Part shown: piece after piece, positions 55,842-64,000 of the stretch
How the letters are laid out: each line of letters begins with the position of its first letter
How positions within the stretch are numbered: the stretch's first letter is position 1
Assembly (NCBI RefSeq): GCF_005405165.1
Contig: NZ_BJDN01000008.1
Location: 32,622 to 96,621, forward strand
Origin: Loigolactobacillus binensis
Lineage (GTDB): Bacteria; Bacillota; Bacilli; Lactobacillales; Lactobacillaceae
Length of the DNA: 64,000 nt
Direction of reading: 5' to 3'
Notes under the pieces: model-generated
What the model saw: the letters and a program-made list of their open reading frames with translations, nothing else
Told to the model about the DNA's origin: nothing
Database searches by the model: none
Position numbers and translations under genes: made by a program

Positions 55842-57668
55842 TTATTTCTTCAGATGATAACTGTATGTTGCCAAAATAATATTTTCACGACTAGCCAAAG
55901 CAGCCCGTAAACGGAAACTAGTCTGATTATGCAAAATATTTTGCCACGGCTTCTTAGGTACAAATTGCGGCACCAAAATCGTAGTTGTGTAATTACGTTC
56001 CTTGGCGTTTTTAGCAATAATATCCGCAAAGCGCAAAACTGGCCGCGCAATTGAACGATAAGATGAATGAATATCAACGAAACGAATATCTGGAAAATCA
56101 GCCTTGAATTCTGATTCTGTTTCGCGTTCTTTACCGGGATTTTCATCCATAGAAACGTGCATTGCAATCACATAATCCCCAATCGAGCGTGCATAGTTCA
56201 ACGCACCGGCAGTAACCTGAGTAACGTTACTGACCAAGACGATCACAGTGCTACCATCATAATCATGAAAATTAACTTGTTCGATCAAACGTAATTGCGC
56301 CGCCACTTTTTTATAGTGATCATGAATCTTGTAGAACACAAAGATCATGATCGGCATGATAATAAAGTATGGCCAAACGCCGCCCATATGATACATTAAC
56401 AGGAATATAAAAATTGCAAATGAAATCAAAGCACCGGTAAAATTGGCAATACTACGGCCGATCCAGCCTTTGGAACGTTCGTGCCACCATTTACGGATCA
56501 TCCCACTTTGTGACAACGTAAACGGTACAAAAACACCTGTTGCGTACAACGGAATCAAACGTTCCGTACTCCCATTAAATATAAAAATCAAAACAATCGA
56601 GCCTAAGGCAAGGGTCAAGATCCCGTTAGAATAGCCTAAACGGTCGCCACGGTCCATATACATATGTGGCATAAACTTATCTTTAGCCAAATTATAGGCC
56701 AAGATCGGAAACGCCGAAAATCCTGTATTAGCAGCTAAAGCCAAAATCAAGGCCGTCGAGAATTGAAGGATATAATAAACTGTCCCTTTACCAAAAATAT
56801 GTTGTCCTAATTGGGCCAAAATCGTAACTTTTTGGTGTGGTAATATGCCAAAATACCAACTTAAAAACGTTATTCCGGCAAAGAAGAAGCCTAAAAGTAA
56901 ACCTACAATTGCCAAAGTTTCCGCAGCGTTTTTAGCTTTAGGCTTTTTAAAAAACGGAACGGCATTACTGATGGCCTCAACCCCAGTCAATGAAGAAGAG
57001 CCGGAAGAAAAGGCACGTAAAATTAAACCGATCGTCACACCAGGTACTGCTGCACCCACCAAGGAAGTCGCATGAAAGGCGCGTGCGCCCATAGCAATTT
57101 CTACAAAACCGGTAATGATCATGATCGTAAGTATGATCACGAAAAGATAAACTGGTACCATTAAAAATGATGCCGAATCCCGCATTCCCCGCAAATTAAC
57201 GGCTGTGATCAAAACGACGATCAAAATTGCGATTCCAACCTGATGACCATAAAGTGCCGGAATTGCTGAAGTAATGGCCTCAGTCCCAGATGATACAGAA
57301 ACGGCCACAGTTAACATATAATCGACTAATAGTGATCCCCCGGCAATGAGCCCTGGATACATGCCCAAGTTTTCGCTGGAGACAACGTAAGCACCACCGC
57401 CTTGTGGATAGGCGTGAATGATCTGTCGATAAGACAAAATCAGCGATAAGAGTAGGATCAAAACAAAGGCCGCAATTGGCAATGAGTACCACATGGCCAC
57501 CGCAGAAAAAGCGACCAATGCGGTGATGATCTGTTCTGGTCCATAAGCGACAGATGACAGCGCATCCGAAGATAATAACGCTAACGCCTTTAGTTTACCT
57601 AATTGTTGACCACCTTCATCAGAGGATTTAAGTGGTTTTCCAATAAAGAAACGTTTTAAATGTTGCAT
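55842..57668 (-). CDS. KimA-like potassium importer (APC superfamily)
   Basis: 608-residue membrane protein with about 12 membrane segments, a conserved N-terminus (IGKPLKSSDEGGQQLGKLKALALLSSDALSSVAYG, residues 9-43) and a cytoplasmic C-terminal domain of about 150 residues (TVIVLVSNVTQVTAGALNYARSIGD...ILVPQFVPKKPWQNILHNQ). Size and these segments fit B. subtilis KimA (YdaO, 607 residues), a high-affinity K+ importer inhibited by cyclic di-AMP. Family assignment is firm; the potassium role is inferred. AAAGGAG at 8 bases before ATG. It has a long structured leader. Confidence 0.85.
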   Translation of the reverse strand: MQHLKRFFIGKPLKSSDEGGQQLGKLKALALLSSDALSSVAYGPEQIITALVAFSAVAMWYSLPIAAFVLILLLSLILSYRQIIHAYPQGGGAYVVSSENLGMYPGLIAGGSLLVDYMLTVAVSVSSGTEAITSAIPALYGHQVGIAILIVVLITAVNLRGMRDSASFLMVPVYLFVIILTIMIITGFVEIAMGARAFHATSLVGAAVPGVTIGLILRAFSSGSSSLTGVEAISNAVPFFKKPKAKNAAETLAIVGLLLGFFFAGITFLSWYFGILPHQKVTILAQLGQHIFGKGTVYYILQFSTALILALAANTGFSAFPILAYNLAKDKFMPHMYMDRGDRLGYSNGILTLALGSIVLIFIFNGSTERLIPLYATGVFVPFTLSQSGMIRKWWHERSKGWIGRSIANFTGALISFAIFIFLLMYHMGGVWPYFIIMPIMIFVFYKIHDHYKKVAAQLRLIEQVNFHDYDGSTVIVLVSNVTQVTAGALNYARSIGDYVIAMHVSMDENPGKERETESEFKADFPDIRFVDIHSSYRSIARPVLRFADIIAKNAKERNYTTTILVPQFVPKKPWQNILHNQTSFRLRAALASRENIILATYSYHLKK

Positions 57669-57723
57669 GATAAAATACTCCTTTTCGTGAACGTGTAAAA
57701 AGGTAAACGATGCCTAGGGCAAG

Positions 57724-57743
57724 CTTTTTCAACACGTTTACGC
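57724..57743 (-). repeat. 20-mer shared with groES-groEL gap (kimA copy)
   Basis: CTTTTTCAACACGTTTACGC (plus strand) matches CTTTTTTAACACGTTTACGC at 59730-59749 at 19 of 20 bases. Confidence 0.8.
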
Positions 57744-57765
57744 CGAATTGACCCACAATTCAGCG

Positions 57766-57785
57766 TTCACGACTCCAAATCATTT
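57766..57785 (-). repeat. 20-mer shared with ruvA leader (kimA copy)
   Basis: TTCACGACTCCAAATCATTT (plus strand), identical to 49152-49171. Confidence 0.85.
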
Positions 57786-57836
57786 TATTTCTTTTTTAAT
57801 TACGACAGAAGTCATTCTACGCCATTTCCGTAGATG

Positions 57837-57862
57837 ATTCTACCTAATTCTAAAATATGTCA
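57837..57862 (-). promoter_or_regulatory. Candidate promoter of kimA-like gene
   Basis: Minus-strand TTGACA (57857-57862) and TAGAAT (57837-57842), spacing 14, which is short. Start near 57830 would give a 160-nt leader. Confidence 0.5.
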
Positions 57863-57898
57863 AAAAAATCGTTTTATTTTTTAAAGGATAAAATATGT

Positions 57899-57926
57899 AA
57901 AAAAAACGCTCAACTTAATGAGCGTT
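57899..57926 (-). terminator. Terminator after groEL
   Basis: AACGCTCA (57905-57912) pairs with TGAGCGTT (57919-57926), followed by T8 on the minus strand. Confidence 0.9.
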
Positions 57927-57948
57927 CTTTAAAGTTGATTCAGTTAGC

Positions 57949-59601
<1,653 letters not shown>

Positions 59602-59630
59602 TCACCTCATAATTGATTTTTTTAGGAAGA

Positions 59631-59741
59631 GTGTTAAAAAAGACGTTCAGATTATGGAGTATAGCCTAGCTTAGTCATAAGATACACGCAGTGGATCGTT
59701 GCTAAGCGTAGCTATACGCAATAATCTGTCTTTTTTAACAC
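59631..59741 (-). repeat. Long imperfect hairpin between groES and groEL
   Basis: Arms of about 50 bases. GTGTTAAAAAAGAC (59631-59644) pairs perfectly with its complement at 59728-59741, then (after a 4-base bulge) AGATTAT and GTATAGC with theirs, then GCTTAG-type pairing up to a loop of about 25 bases. Confidence 0.85.
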
Positions 59742-59749
59742 GTTTACGC
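59730..59749 (-). repeat. 20-mer shared with kimA-like leader (groE copy)
   Basis: Minus strand GCGTAAACGTGTTAAAAAAG; 19 of 20 identical to the kimA-like leader and, as there, forming the 5' arm of a hairpin. Confidence 0.8.
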
Positions 59750-59772
59750 TAATCTAGAACAATAGCTCTAAA

Positions 59773-60057
59773 TTAATCGACAATAGCAATTAAATCTTTT
59801 TCATGTAAAACAAGATAATCGTTGCCTTCATAGCTAACGTTGGTTCCCGCATATTTATCAAACATAACTGTATCATCAACTTTAACGGTTAATGGTTGAA
59901 CATCGCCGTGATGATTAGCTAGACCTGGGCCTGCGGCAACAACTTTACCGGTTGTTGGTTTTTCTTTAGCGTTAGAAGCTAAAACAATACCACCAACGGT
60001 TTTTTCTTCTTCATCTGCAACTGCAACAATGACACGATCGCCTAATGGTTTTAACAC
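59773..60057 (-). CDS. groES: Co-chaperonin GroES
   Basis: 10-kDa lid of Gro[44 protein letters not shown] and [13 protein letters not shown] are the family signatures. 94 residues from GTG 60057 with GGAGGG upstream. The longer frame to 60105 would run through the CIRCE operator. Confidence 0.97.
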   Translation of the reverse strand: MLKPLGDRVIVAVADEEEKTVGGIVLASNAKEKPTTGKVVAAGPGLANHHGDVQPLTVKVDDTVMFDKYAGTNVSYEGNDYLVLHEKDLIAIVD

Positions 60058-60089
60058 GTGTAATCCCTCCGTTTTACAATAATCAATTT

Positions 60090-60116
60090 TTAGCACTCTT
60101 AGCATCTAAGTGCTAA
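60090..60116. promoter_or_regulatory. CIRCE operator (HrcA site)
   Basis: TTAGCACTC (60090-60098), 9-base spacer, AAGTGCTAA (60108-60116); one mismatch to TTAGCACTC-N9-GAGTGCTAA. Located between promoter and groES start. Confidence 0.95.
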
Positions 60117-60127
60117 TCACAATATTC

Positions 60128-60155
60128 ATAATACCATGTTCGTTTCGGAATGCAA
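60128..60155 (-). promoter_or_regulatory. Promoter of groES-groEL
   Basis: Minus-strand TTGCAT (60150-60155), 16-base spacer ending TGG, TATTAT (60128-60133), just upstream of CIRCE. Confidence 0.75.
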
Positions 60156-60245
60156 GTTTTATGTCCAAAAAAATACACTTACCTTTTCTTTTATTCCGAA
60201 AAACGCTAATCTAATAACAAGATACTTTATGCAAAGGAGTACATT

Positions 60246-60881
60246 ATGTCTCTGAAAAAAAACGTTGTTGCCACCTTAAGCACCTACCTGATTATTTTTT
60301 TATTTCCGGCGTTATTAAATTTGTTTTTTCATCTTGGCAGCCAAATCTATTGGATTCAAACCGTTGATTATATTATTGGTGCACTAGTACTGACTTATTT
60401 TTATTGGCGTACCCGCGAACGGCCCGCTTTGGAGCAAAAAAAAGTTGCCAGTCGCCAAATCATCGGCTTAGGCCTATTAGGTGTTGTTGCTGCTTTAATC
60501 GCCCAATTTGTGGCCAATTTAATTGATCTATTTTTATTTCATTCAATTCCTAGTTCGGCTAACACCACCACAATTTTAACGATCATCAAAAGTTATCCCT
60601 TCTATATTTTGGCAACAGTGATCGCGGCCCCGATCATGGAAGAGCTTGTCTTTCGGCGGACAATTTTTGGTTCACTAGTTCCTTTTACCGGTCAAGTTGG
60701 CGCGGCACTGATTGCCAGTGTTATGTTTGCCATGGCTCACAGTGACGGTCATTTATTAGTTTATACTGCTATCGGTTTAGTTTTCTGTTACCTTTATCAA
60801 AAAACGGGCCGAATTCAGACTTCGATCCTTAGCCATATGTTGATGAATGCGATGGTAATTGGTATTAGCTTATGGCGTTGA
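60246..60881 (+). CDS. CPBP-family intramembrane metalloprotease
   Basis: Membrane-embedded Abi/CAAX-type protease of 211 residues with about six membrane segments. Active-site motifs APIMEELVFRRTIFG (Glu-Glu...Arg) and ASVMFAMAHSDG (His) plus LSHMLMNAM are intact. Lactobacilli use such proteins for bacteriocin self-immunity or peptide processing; no bacteriocin gene lies nearby, so the role is unknown. AAAGGAG (60233-60239) precedes ATG. Divergent from groES. Confidence 0.92.
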   Translation: MSLKKNVVATLSTYLIIFLFPALLNLFFHLGSQIYWIQTVDYIIGALVLTYFYWRTRERPALEQKKVASRQIIGLGLLGVVAALIAQFVANLIDLFLFHSIPSSANTTTILTIIKSYPFYILATVIAAPIMEELVFRRTIFGSLVPFTGQVGAALIASVMFAMAHSDGHLLVYTAIGLVFCYLYQKTGRIQTSILSHMLMNAMVIGISLWR

Positions 60882-61129
60882 ACTTAAATCAGGCTTAATT
60901 TAACCTGAATTTACGCCGAACTATTGCGACACATTATTAAAAAATCGCATCAATAAAATAAGCTTCACCGAATAAGGCTAAAGAACCATTTCACTTTAAA
61001 AGGGCTATAAAAATCGGGTATATTAAGCTAAATCCAACGCTCGCCACAGAATTTATTAAGACTAACGTGAATGCCGACAGACAAAAAGTACTGTATTGAT
61101 CAGTATAATAATTGGATTGAAAAGTAAAC
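60882..61129. other. Non-coding gap after CPBP gene
   Basis: No gene seen. TCAGG/CCTGA pairing just after the CPBP stop (60891-60910) is a possible weak terminator. TATAAT occurs at 61104-61109 on the plus strand, 20 bases before the long hairpin. Confidence 0.5.
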
Positions 61130-61204
61130 AAAAGCCCCTGAAATCGTAAATTCAAGGCTCGTCTAAGTCACGAGCTAATCATTACGATTTCAGGAGCTTT
61201 TTAA
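61130..61204. terminator. Long bidirectional terminator hairpin between CPBP gene and pgi
   Basis: AAAAGC-CCTGAAATCGTAA pairs with TTACGATTTCAGG-GCTTTTT over about 19 bp. A second inner hairpin, GCTCGT/ACGAGC, is enclosed. A/T tails suit both directions. Confidence 0.85.
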
Positions 61205-61234
61205 TTTATTATAAAAAGTGCTACAAACCCTATA

Positions 61235-62575
61235 TTACAGGCGTTCGTTTAATTCTTTGCCTAACTTTTCAAAGCCGGGTTTGCCTAATAATGCGAACAT
61301 GTTCTTCTTGTAAGCTTCAACCCCAGGTTGGTTAAATGGATTAATACCATTCAAATAACCAGAGATAGCAACCGCACGTTCGAAGAAGTAGATCAAGTAG
61401 CCTAAAGTAAAGGCATCTTGTTCTGGAATGTGGACACTCATTACCGGTACACCGCCATCATTATGCGCTAAAACAACCCCTTGGTAAGCTTTAGTGTTAA
61501 CAAAATCAATGGACTTGCCTTGTAAATAAGCTAAACCATCTAGATCACCATCTTCGACGGGAACAGTTAAGTCGTGGTTTGGTTTGTCAACTTTGACAAC
61601 TGTTTCCATCAAGTTACGCCGACCTTCTTGAATATACTGACCCAATGAATGCAAATCAGTCGTGAAATTAGCTGAAGATGGGTAGATTCCCTTTTGATCC
61701 TTACCTTCAGATTCACCCATCAATTGCTTCCACCATTCGGAGAAATATTGCAAGGTTGGTTCGTAGTTTTCTAATAATTCAGTTGTGTAACCTTTACGGT
61801 ACAAAATATTACGTAAAGCAGCATACTTGTAAGCATCATTTTTAGTGACATCAGCATCGCCATAAGCATCTTCAGCTGCAGCAGCACCTTGCAGCATTTG
61901 GTCAATATTGCCGCCGGCAACCGCGATTGGCAATAAACCAACTGGTGTCAAAACAGTGAAACGGCCACCGGTACCATCAGGGATAATGAAGCTTTCATAC
62001 CCTTCGGCGTCGGCCTCTTGCTTCAAAGCGCCGTTAGCTTTATCAGTTGTGGCATAGATCCGACCTTTAGCACCAGCCTCACCATATTTAGCAACCAACT
62101 TTTCTTTAAAGACCCGAAAAGCAATTGAAGGTTCCGTTGTTGTACCGGACTTAGAAATAACGTTGATCGAGAAATCACGGTCACCGATCAAGGCCAACAA
62201 ATCATGGAGGTAAGTGGAACTGATCGAGTTGCCAGCAAAGAATACTTGTGGGGCTTTGCGATCTGGTGCCATATTGTAAAATGTGCTGCTCAAGAAATCA
62301 ATCGCCGCACGTGCACCTAAATATGAGCCGCCAATACCGATAGCGACAAATACTTCAGAATCGTTTTGAATTTTTTTAGCTGCGGCTTTGATCCGAGCAA
62401 ATTCAGCCTTATCGTAATCATGTGGTAAGCTTACCCAGTCGAGCATTTCTGATCCCACACCAGTGCCCTCAACCAATTGTTTATGTGCTGCAGTGACCAT
62501 TGGTTGAATTTCGTTTAATTCGTTATCATGGACAAACTGACTAACGGCGGAATCATCGAATGTAATATGTGCCAT
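61235..62575 (-). CDS. pgi: Glucose-6-phosphate isomerase
   Basis: Interconverts glucose-6-P and fructose-6-P. Motifs [33 protein letters not shown] and [14 protein letters not shown], with the catalytic Glu/His regions, are intact. 446 residues, the short Gram-positive form. GGGAGG before ATG 62575. Confidence 0.97.
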   Translation of the reverse strand: MAHITFDDSAVSQFVHDNELNEIQPMVTAAHKQLVEGTGVGSEMLDWVSLPHDYDKAEFARIKAAAKKIQNDSEVFVAIGIGGSYLGARAAIDFLSSTFYNMAPDRKAPQVFFAGNSISSTYLHDLLALIGDRDFSINVISKSGTTTEPSIAFRVFKEKLVAKYGEAGAKGRIYATTDKANGALKQEADAEGYESFIIPDGTGGRFTVLTPVGLLPIAVAGGNIDQMLQGAAAAEDAYGDADVTKNDAYKYAALRNILYRKGYTTELLENYEPTLQYFSEWWKQLMGESEGKDQKGIYPSSANFTTDLHSLGQYIQEGRRNLMETVVKVDKPNHDLTVPVEDGDLDGLAYLQGKSIDFVNTKAYQGVVLAHNDGGVPVMSVHIPEQDAFTLGYLIYFFERAVAISGYLNGINPFNQPGVEAYKKNMFALLGKPGFEKLGKELNERL

Positions 62576-62614
62576 TAAAAATAGCCTCCCTTAATATAGT
62601 AACTACCAGAAATA

Positions 62615-62643
62615 ACTTTAGCCGCTTTGCCAATAAATTGCAA
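62615..62643 (-). promoter_or_regulatory. Promoter of pgi
   Basis: Minus-strand TTGCAA (62638-62643), 17-base spacer, TAAAGT (62615-62620). Confidence 0.65.
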
Positions 62644-62683
62644 GCAAGTTTATGGGCTGAAAGGGCTTTAAAAAGTGGACAAT

Positions 62684-62718
62684 AAAAAAACTGCTAGCGT
62701 TTTTGCCAACAGTTTTTC
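62684..62718 (-). terminator. Terminator after the glucose-uptake-type gene
   Basis: AAAAACTG-GC...GC-CAGTTTTTTT imperfect hairpin on the minus strand with T7. Confidence 0.75.
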
Positions 62719-62727
62719 TATGCTTTA

Positions 62728-63588
62728 TTAAGCTTTCATATAACCAAGTAAGATCCCGCCACCAATAACGAACAGGCAGCCAACCACTACATAGATCATT
62801 TCACGCTTGGTTTTCTTTTCTCCAAGCAAGAAAATACTACCTAGTGTAGAGATAATAATCCCTGTTTGTGACAATGAATAAGAAACCGCTAAGCCGACTT
62901 TGGGAATCGAAAGGAACATAAAAATATTTCCAGCACCCCAAAGTAAGCCAGTAATGATATTTTTAATTGTTGCAACATTGCGAACATCTTTACCCATTGC
63001 CATAATGATCGCACCGATCAACATCCCAATAGCTTGTGGTAAGATCACCGCAATTGCGTTAACTTGACCCCAATCAACAACGATCGTATAACCAACATAA
63101 CCGATGGTCGAAATCAATAGGATCCGTAAGCCACGACTTAATTCTGAACTCTCTTCCTTAACCACCCGACTAGCCGGATCATTACGGGACGTCAAAGTTG
63201 CCCCAACGATCAAAATAATTAGTGCTAAAACACCAAGACTGACCTCCCGACCAGTTTGCCACTCGTGAAATAGCAATGCGCCCGCTAACGTATTACCAAC
63301 AAGTTGCATCCCAGTGGACATCGGTACCGTTCGGGAAACCCCCATTACTTGCATAGACTGGAATTGTTGACCTTGACCAACGCTCCACAATAAACCAGAA
63401 GCGATCCCGACAAGGAATACCTTTACATTTAATACAGGATGGTAAGCAAAGTAGGCTCCCAACGCAAAAACTAACGCCCCGATGGTCATCCCTAGTGTCT
63501 GTTGATGTGCAGTACCACCAAGCTTACCACTTACTAAACCGATACTGCCCCAACAAACGGCTGGGATCAGCGCAATTAAAATACTCAC
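62728..63588 (-). CDS. GRP-family sugar transporter (GlcU/RbsU type)
   Basis: Non-PTS sugar uptake permease of 286 residues with about ten membrane segments. Family features: MSILIALIPAVCWGSIGLVSGKLGG at the N-terminus, GLLWSVGQGQQFQSMQ and the internal repeat GLLWGAGNIFMFLSIPKVGLAVSYSLSQTG. Glucose (GlcU) or ribose (RbsU) could be the substrate; proximity to pgi weakly favours glucose. Reads away from the IS30 fragment, which lies just upstream. Confidence 0.88.
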   Translation of the reverse strand: MSILIALIPAVCWGSIGLVSGKLGGTAHQQTLGMTIGALVFALGAYFAYHPVLNVKVFLVGIASGLLWSVGQGQQFQSMQVMGVSRTVPMSTGMQLVGNTLAGALLFHEWQTGREVSLGVLALIILIVGATLTSRNDPASRVVKEESSELSRGLRILLISTIGYVGYTIVVDWGQVNAIAVILPQAIGMLIGAIIMAMGKDVRNVATIKNIITGLLWGAGNIFMFLSIPKVGLAVSYSLSQTGIIISTLGSIFLLGEKKTKREMIYVVVGCLFVIGGGILLGYMKA

Positions 63589-63626
63589 GAAATTTCCCTC
63601 AATTCTCTCTTAATTTACGAAAACCA

Positions 63627-63655
63627 ATTTTACCGGTTACAAACTAGGGATGCAA
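63627..63655 (-). promoter_or_regulatory. Promoter of the sugar transporter gene, adjoining the IS30 end
   Basis: Minus-strand TTGCAT (63650-63655), 17-base spacer, TAAAAT (63627-63632). The -35 lies in or next to the presumed terminal repeat of the IS element. Confidence 0.6.
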
Positions 63656-63699
63656 CCTTTTTTTACTTTGGCAGATTGCAAGAAATAACTTGAACAAAT

Positions 63700-64000
63700 T
63701 TAGTAACGCAGATTACGCAAAAAGATCTCAATCGGTGTTCGCCAATTTAAACATTTGAGTGGTCGGGAATTCAAATACCAGTTAATTTGAATCAATTCAT
63801 CATCGGTAATCTCATCAATCGGTTGACCTTTGGGAATGAAGCGGCGTAGTACTCGGTTGCGATTTTCATTACTGCCTCGTTCATGTGGCGAATAAGCGTG
63901 CGCAAAGTACAGCGGAACACCGGCCTGTTCTTCAATCAAATTGTAGTTGGCGAATTCTTTCCCATGGTCAACAGTAAGGGTCTTGAGATTATCTCCTAAC
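63700..64000 (-). mobile_element. IS30-family transposase, C-terminal part (runs off the window)
   Basis: Open frame without start inside the window; the last 100 residues read TVDHGKEFANY (second catalytic Asp), YFAHAYSPHERGSNENRNR (catalytic Glu), VLRRFIPKG, and end RTPIEIFLRNLRY. These are IS30 DDE hallmarks. The frame continues to the window edge without interruption, so the gene may be intact beyond it. The element end and its inverted repeat should lie between 63640 and 63699. Confidence 0.93.

Larger units (their letters stand above)
57669..57830 (-). promoter_or_regulatory. Structured 160-nt leader of kimA-like gene
   Basis: On the RNA strand: hairpin TCATCTACG/CGTAGAATGA near the 5' end; hairpin CGCTGAATTG-tgggt-CAATTCGGCG; then a 3' hairpin CGT-AACGTGT-AAAAAG paired with CTTTTT-ACACGTT-ACG. 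CGTTCACG in the last arm can instead pair perfectly with CGTGAACG upstream. The arm ends right before AAAAGGAG. It does not match the ydaO cyclic di-AMP riboswitch consensus that I know. Confidence 0.6.

Noticed and set aside
57669..57830. Classical ydaO cyclic di-AMP riboswitch
   Set aside because: Expected for a KimA-like gene, but the conserved ydaO core sequences could not be found in the leader; reported instead as an unassigned structured leader.

Overview
The window looks like chromosome from a low-GC Gram-positive bacterium of the Lactobacillaceae. The evidence is: T-box leaders, CIRCE and cre operators; a folB-folK-folE-folC-xtp-folP folate cluster of the type known from Lactobacillus plantarum; a fused rph-rdgB gene; a KxYKxGKxW/LPXTG surface protein with mucin-binding repeats; and Bacillus-like gene order around mutS-mutL-ruvA-ruvB-queA, alaS-ireB-ruvX-yrzB and nrnA-ytoI. 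Species cannot be fixed by eye. Nearly all genes lie on the minus strand. The plus-strand genes (mscS, aldo-keto reductase plus a small partner, an LCP protein, a DtxR-type regulator, yslB, a CPBP protease) are single genes or short pairs.

Layout: 1-2400, mscS channel and an aldo-keto reductase with a small HicB-like protein. 2400-5000, sulfur amino-acid operon (metA-like, then an O-acetylhomoserine sulfhydrylase) behind a T-box with a probable Met (AUG) specifier. 5000-9450, cell-wall genes (LCP ligase, NlpC/P60 hydrolase), a metal-dependent regulator and luxS. 9579-13957, folate operon. 14086-18659, murI, rph-rdgB, cbpB-like CBS protein, dapH, dapL. 18900-24750, yslB, trxA, mutS2, cvpA, zapA, yrzB, ruvX, ireB. 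24868-32664, alaS with an Ala T-box, DEAD-box helicase, nrnA, ytoI, dinB. 32796-37412, zwf and adhE; the adhE control region carries cre and Rex-like sites. 37413-39060, yajC and tgt. 39498-46200, a 5.9-kb LPXTG adhesin gene with long AT-rich flanks, sitting between tgt and queA, which are usually adjacent. 46256-55743, queA, ruvB, ruvA, maf, mutL, mutS, ricA-like, ymdB. 55842-60116, KimA-like potassium transporter and groES-groEL. 60246-63588, CPBP protease, pgi and a glucose-uptake-type permease. The window ends in a truncated IS30-family transposase.

Most of this is housekeeping. The most unusual signals are intergenic. (1) The ~160-nt leader of the KimA-like gene has competing stems, one ending next to the ribosome binding site. 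It shares an exact 20-mer with the ruvA leader and a 19/20 match with a long hairpin between groES and groEL. (2) An exact 16-mer containing the Shine-Dalgarno precedes queA, mutL and mutS, with a degenerate fourth copy. (3) An adhesin island with three sizeable inverted repeats splits queA from tgt. (4) A 195-nt gap with an intrinsic-terminator hairpin precedes mutS2, where Bacillus subtilis carries polX. (5) The alanyl-tRNA synthetase has Asp where the editing-domain zinc Cys is expected.

All coordinates and motifs were read by eye. Promoters and operators are pattern matches, and no alignment or folding program was run.
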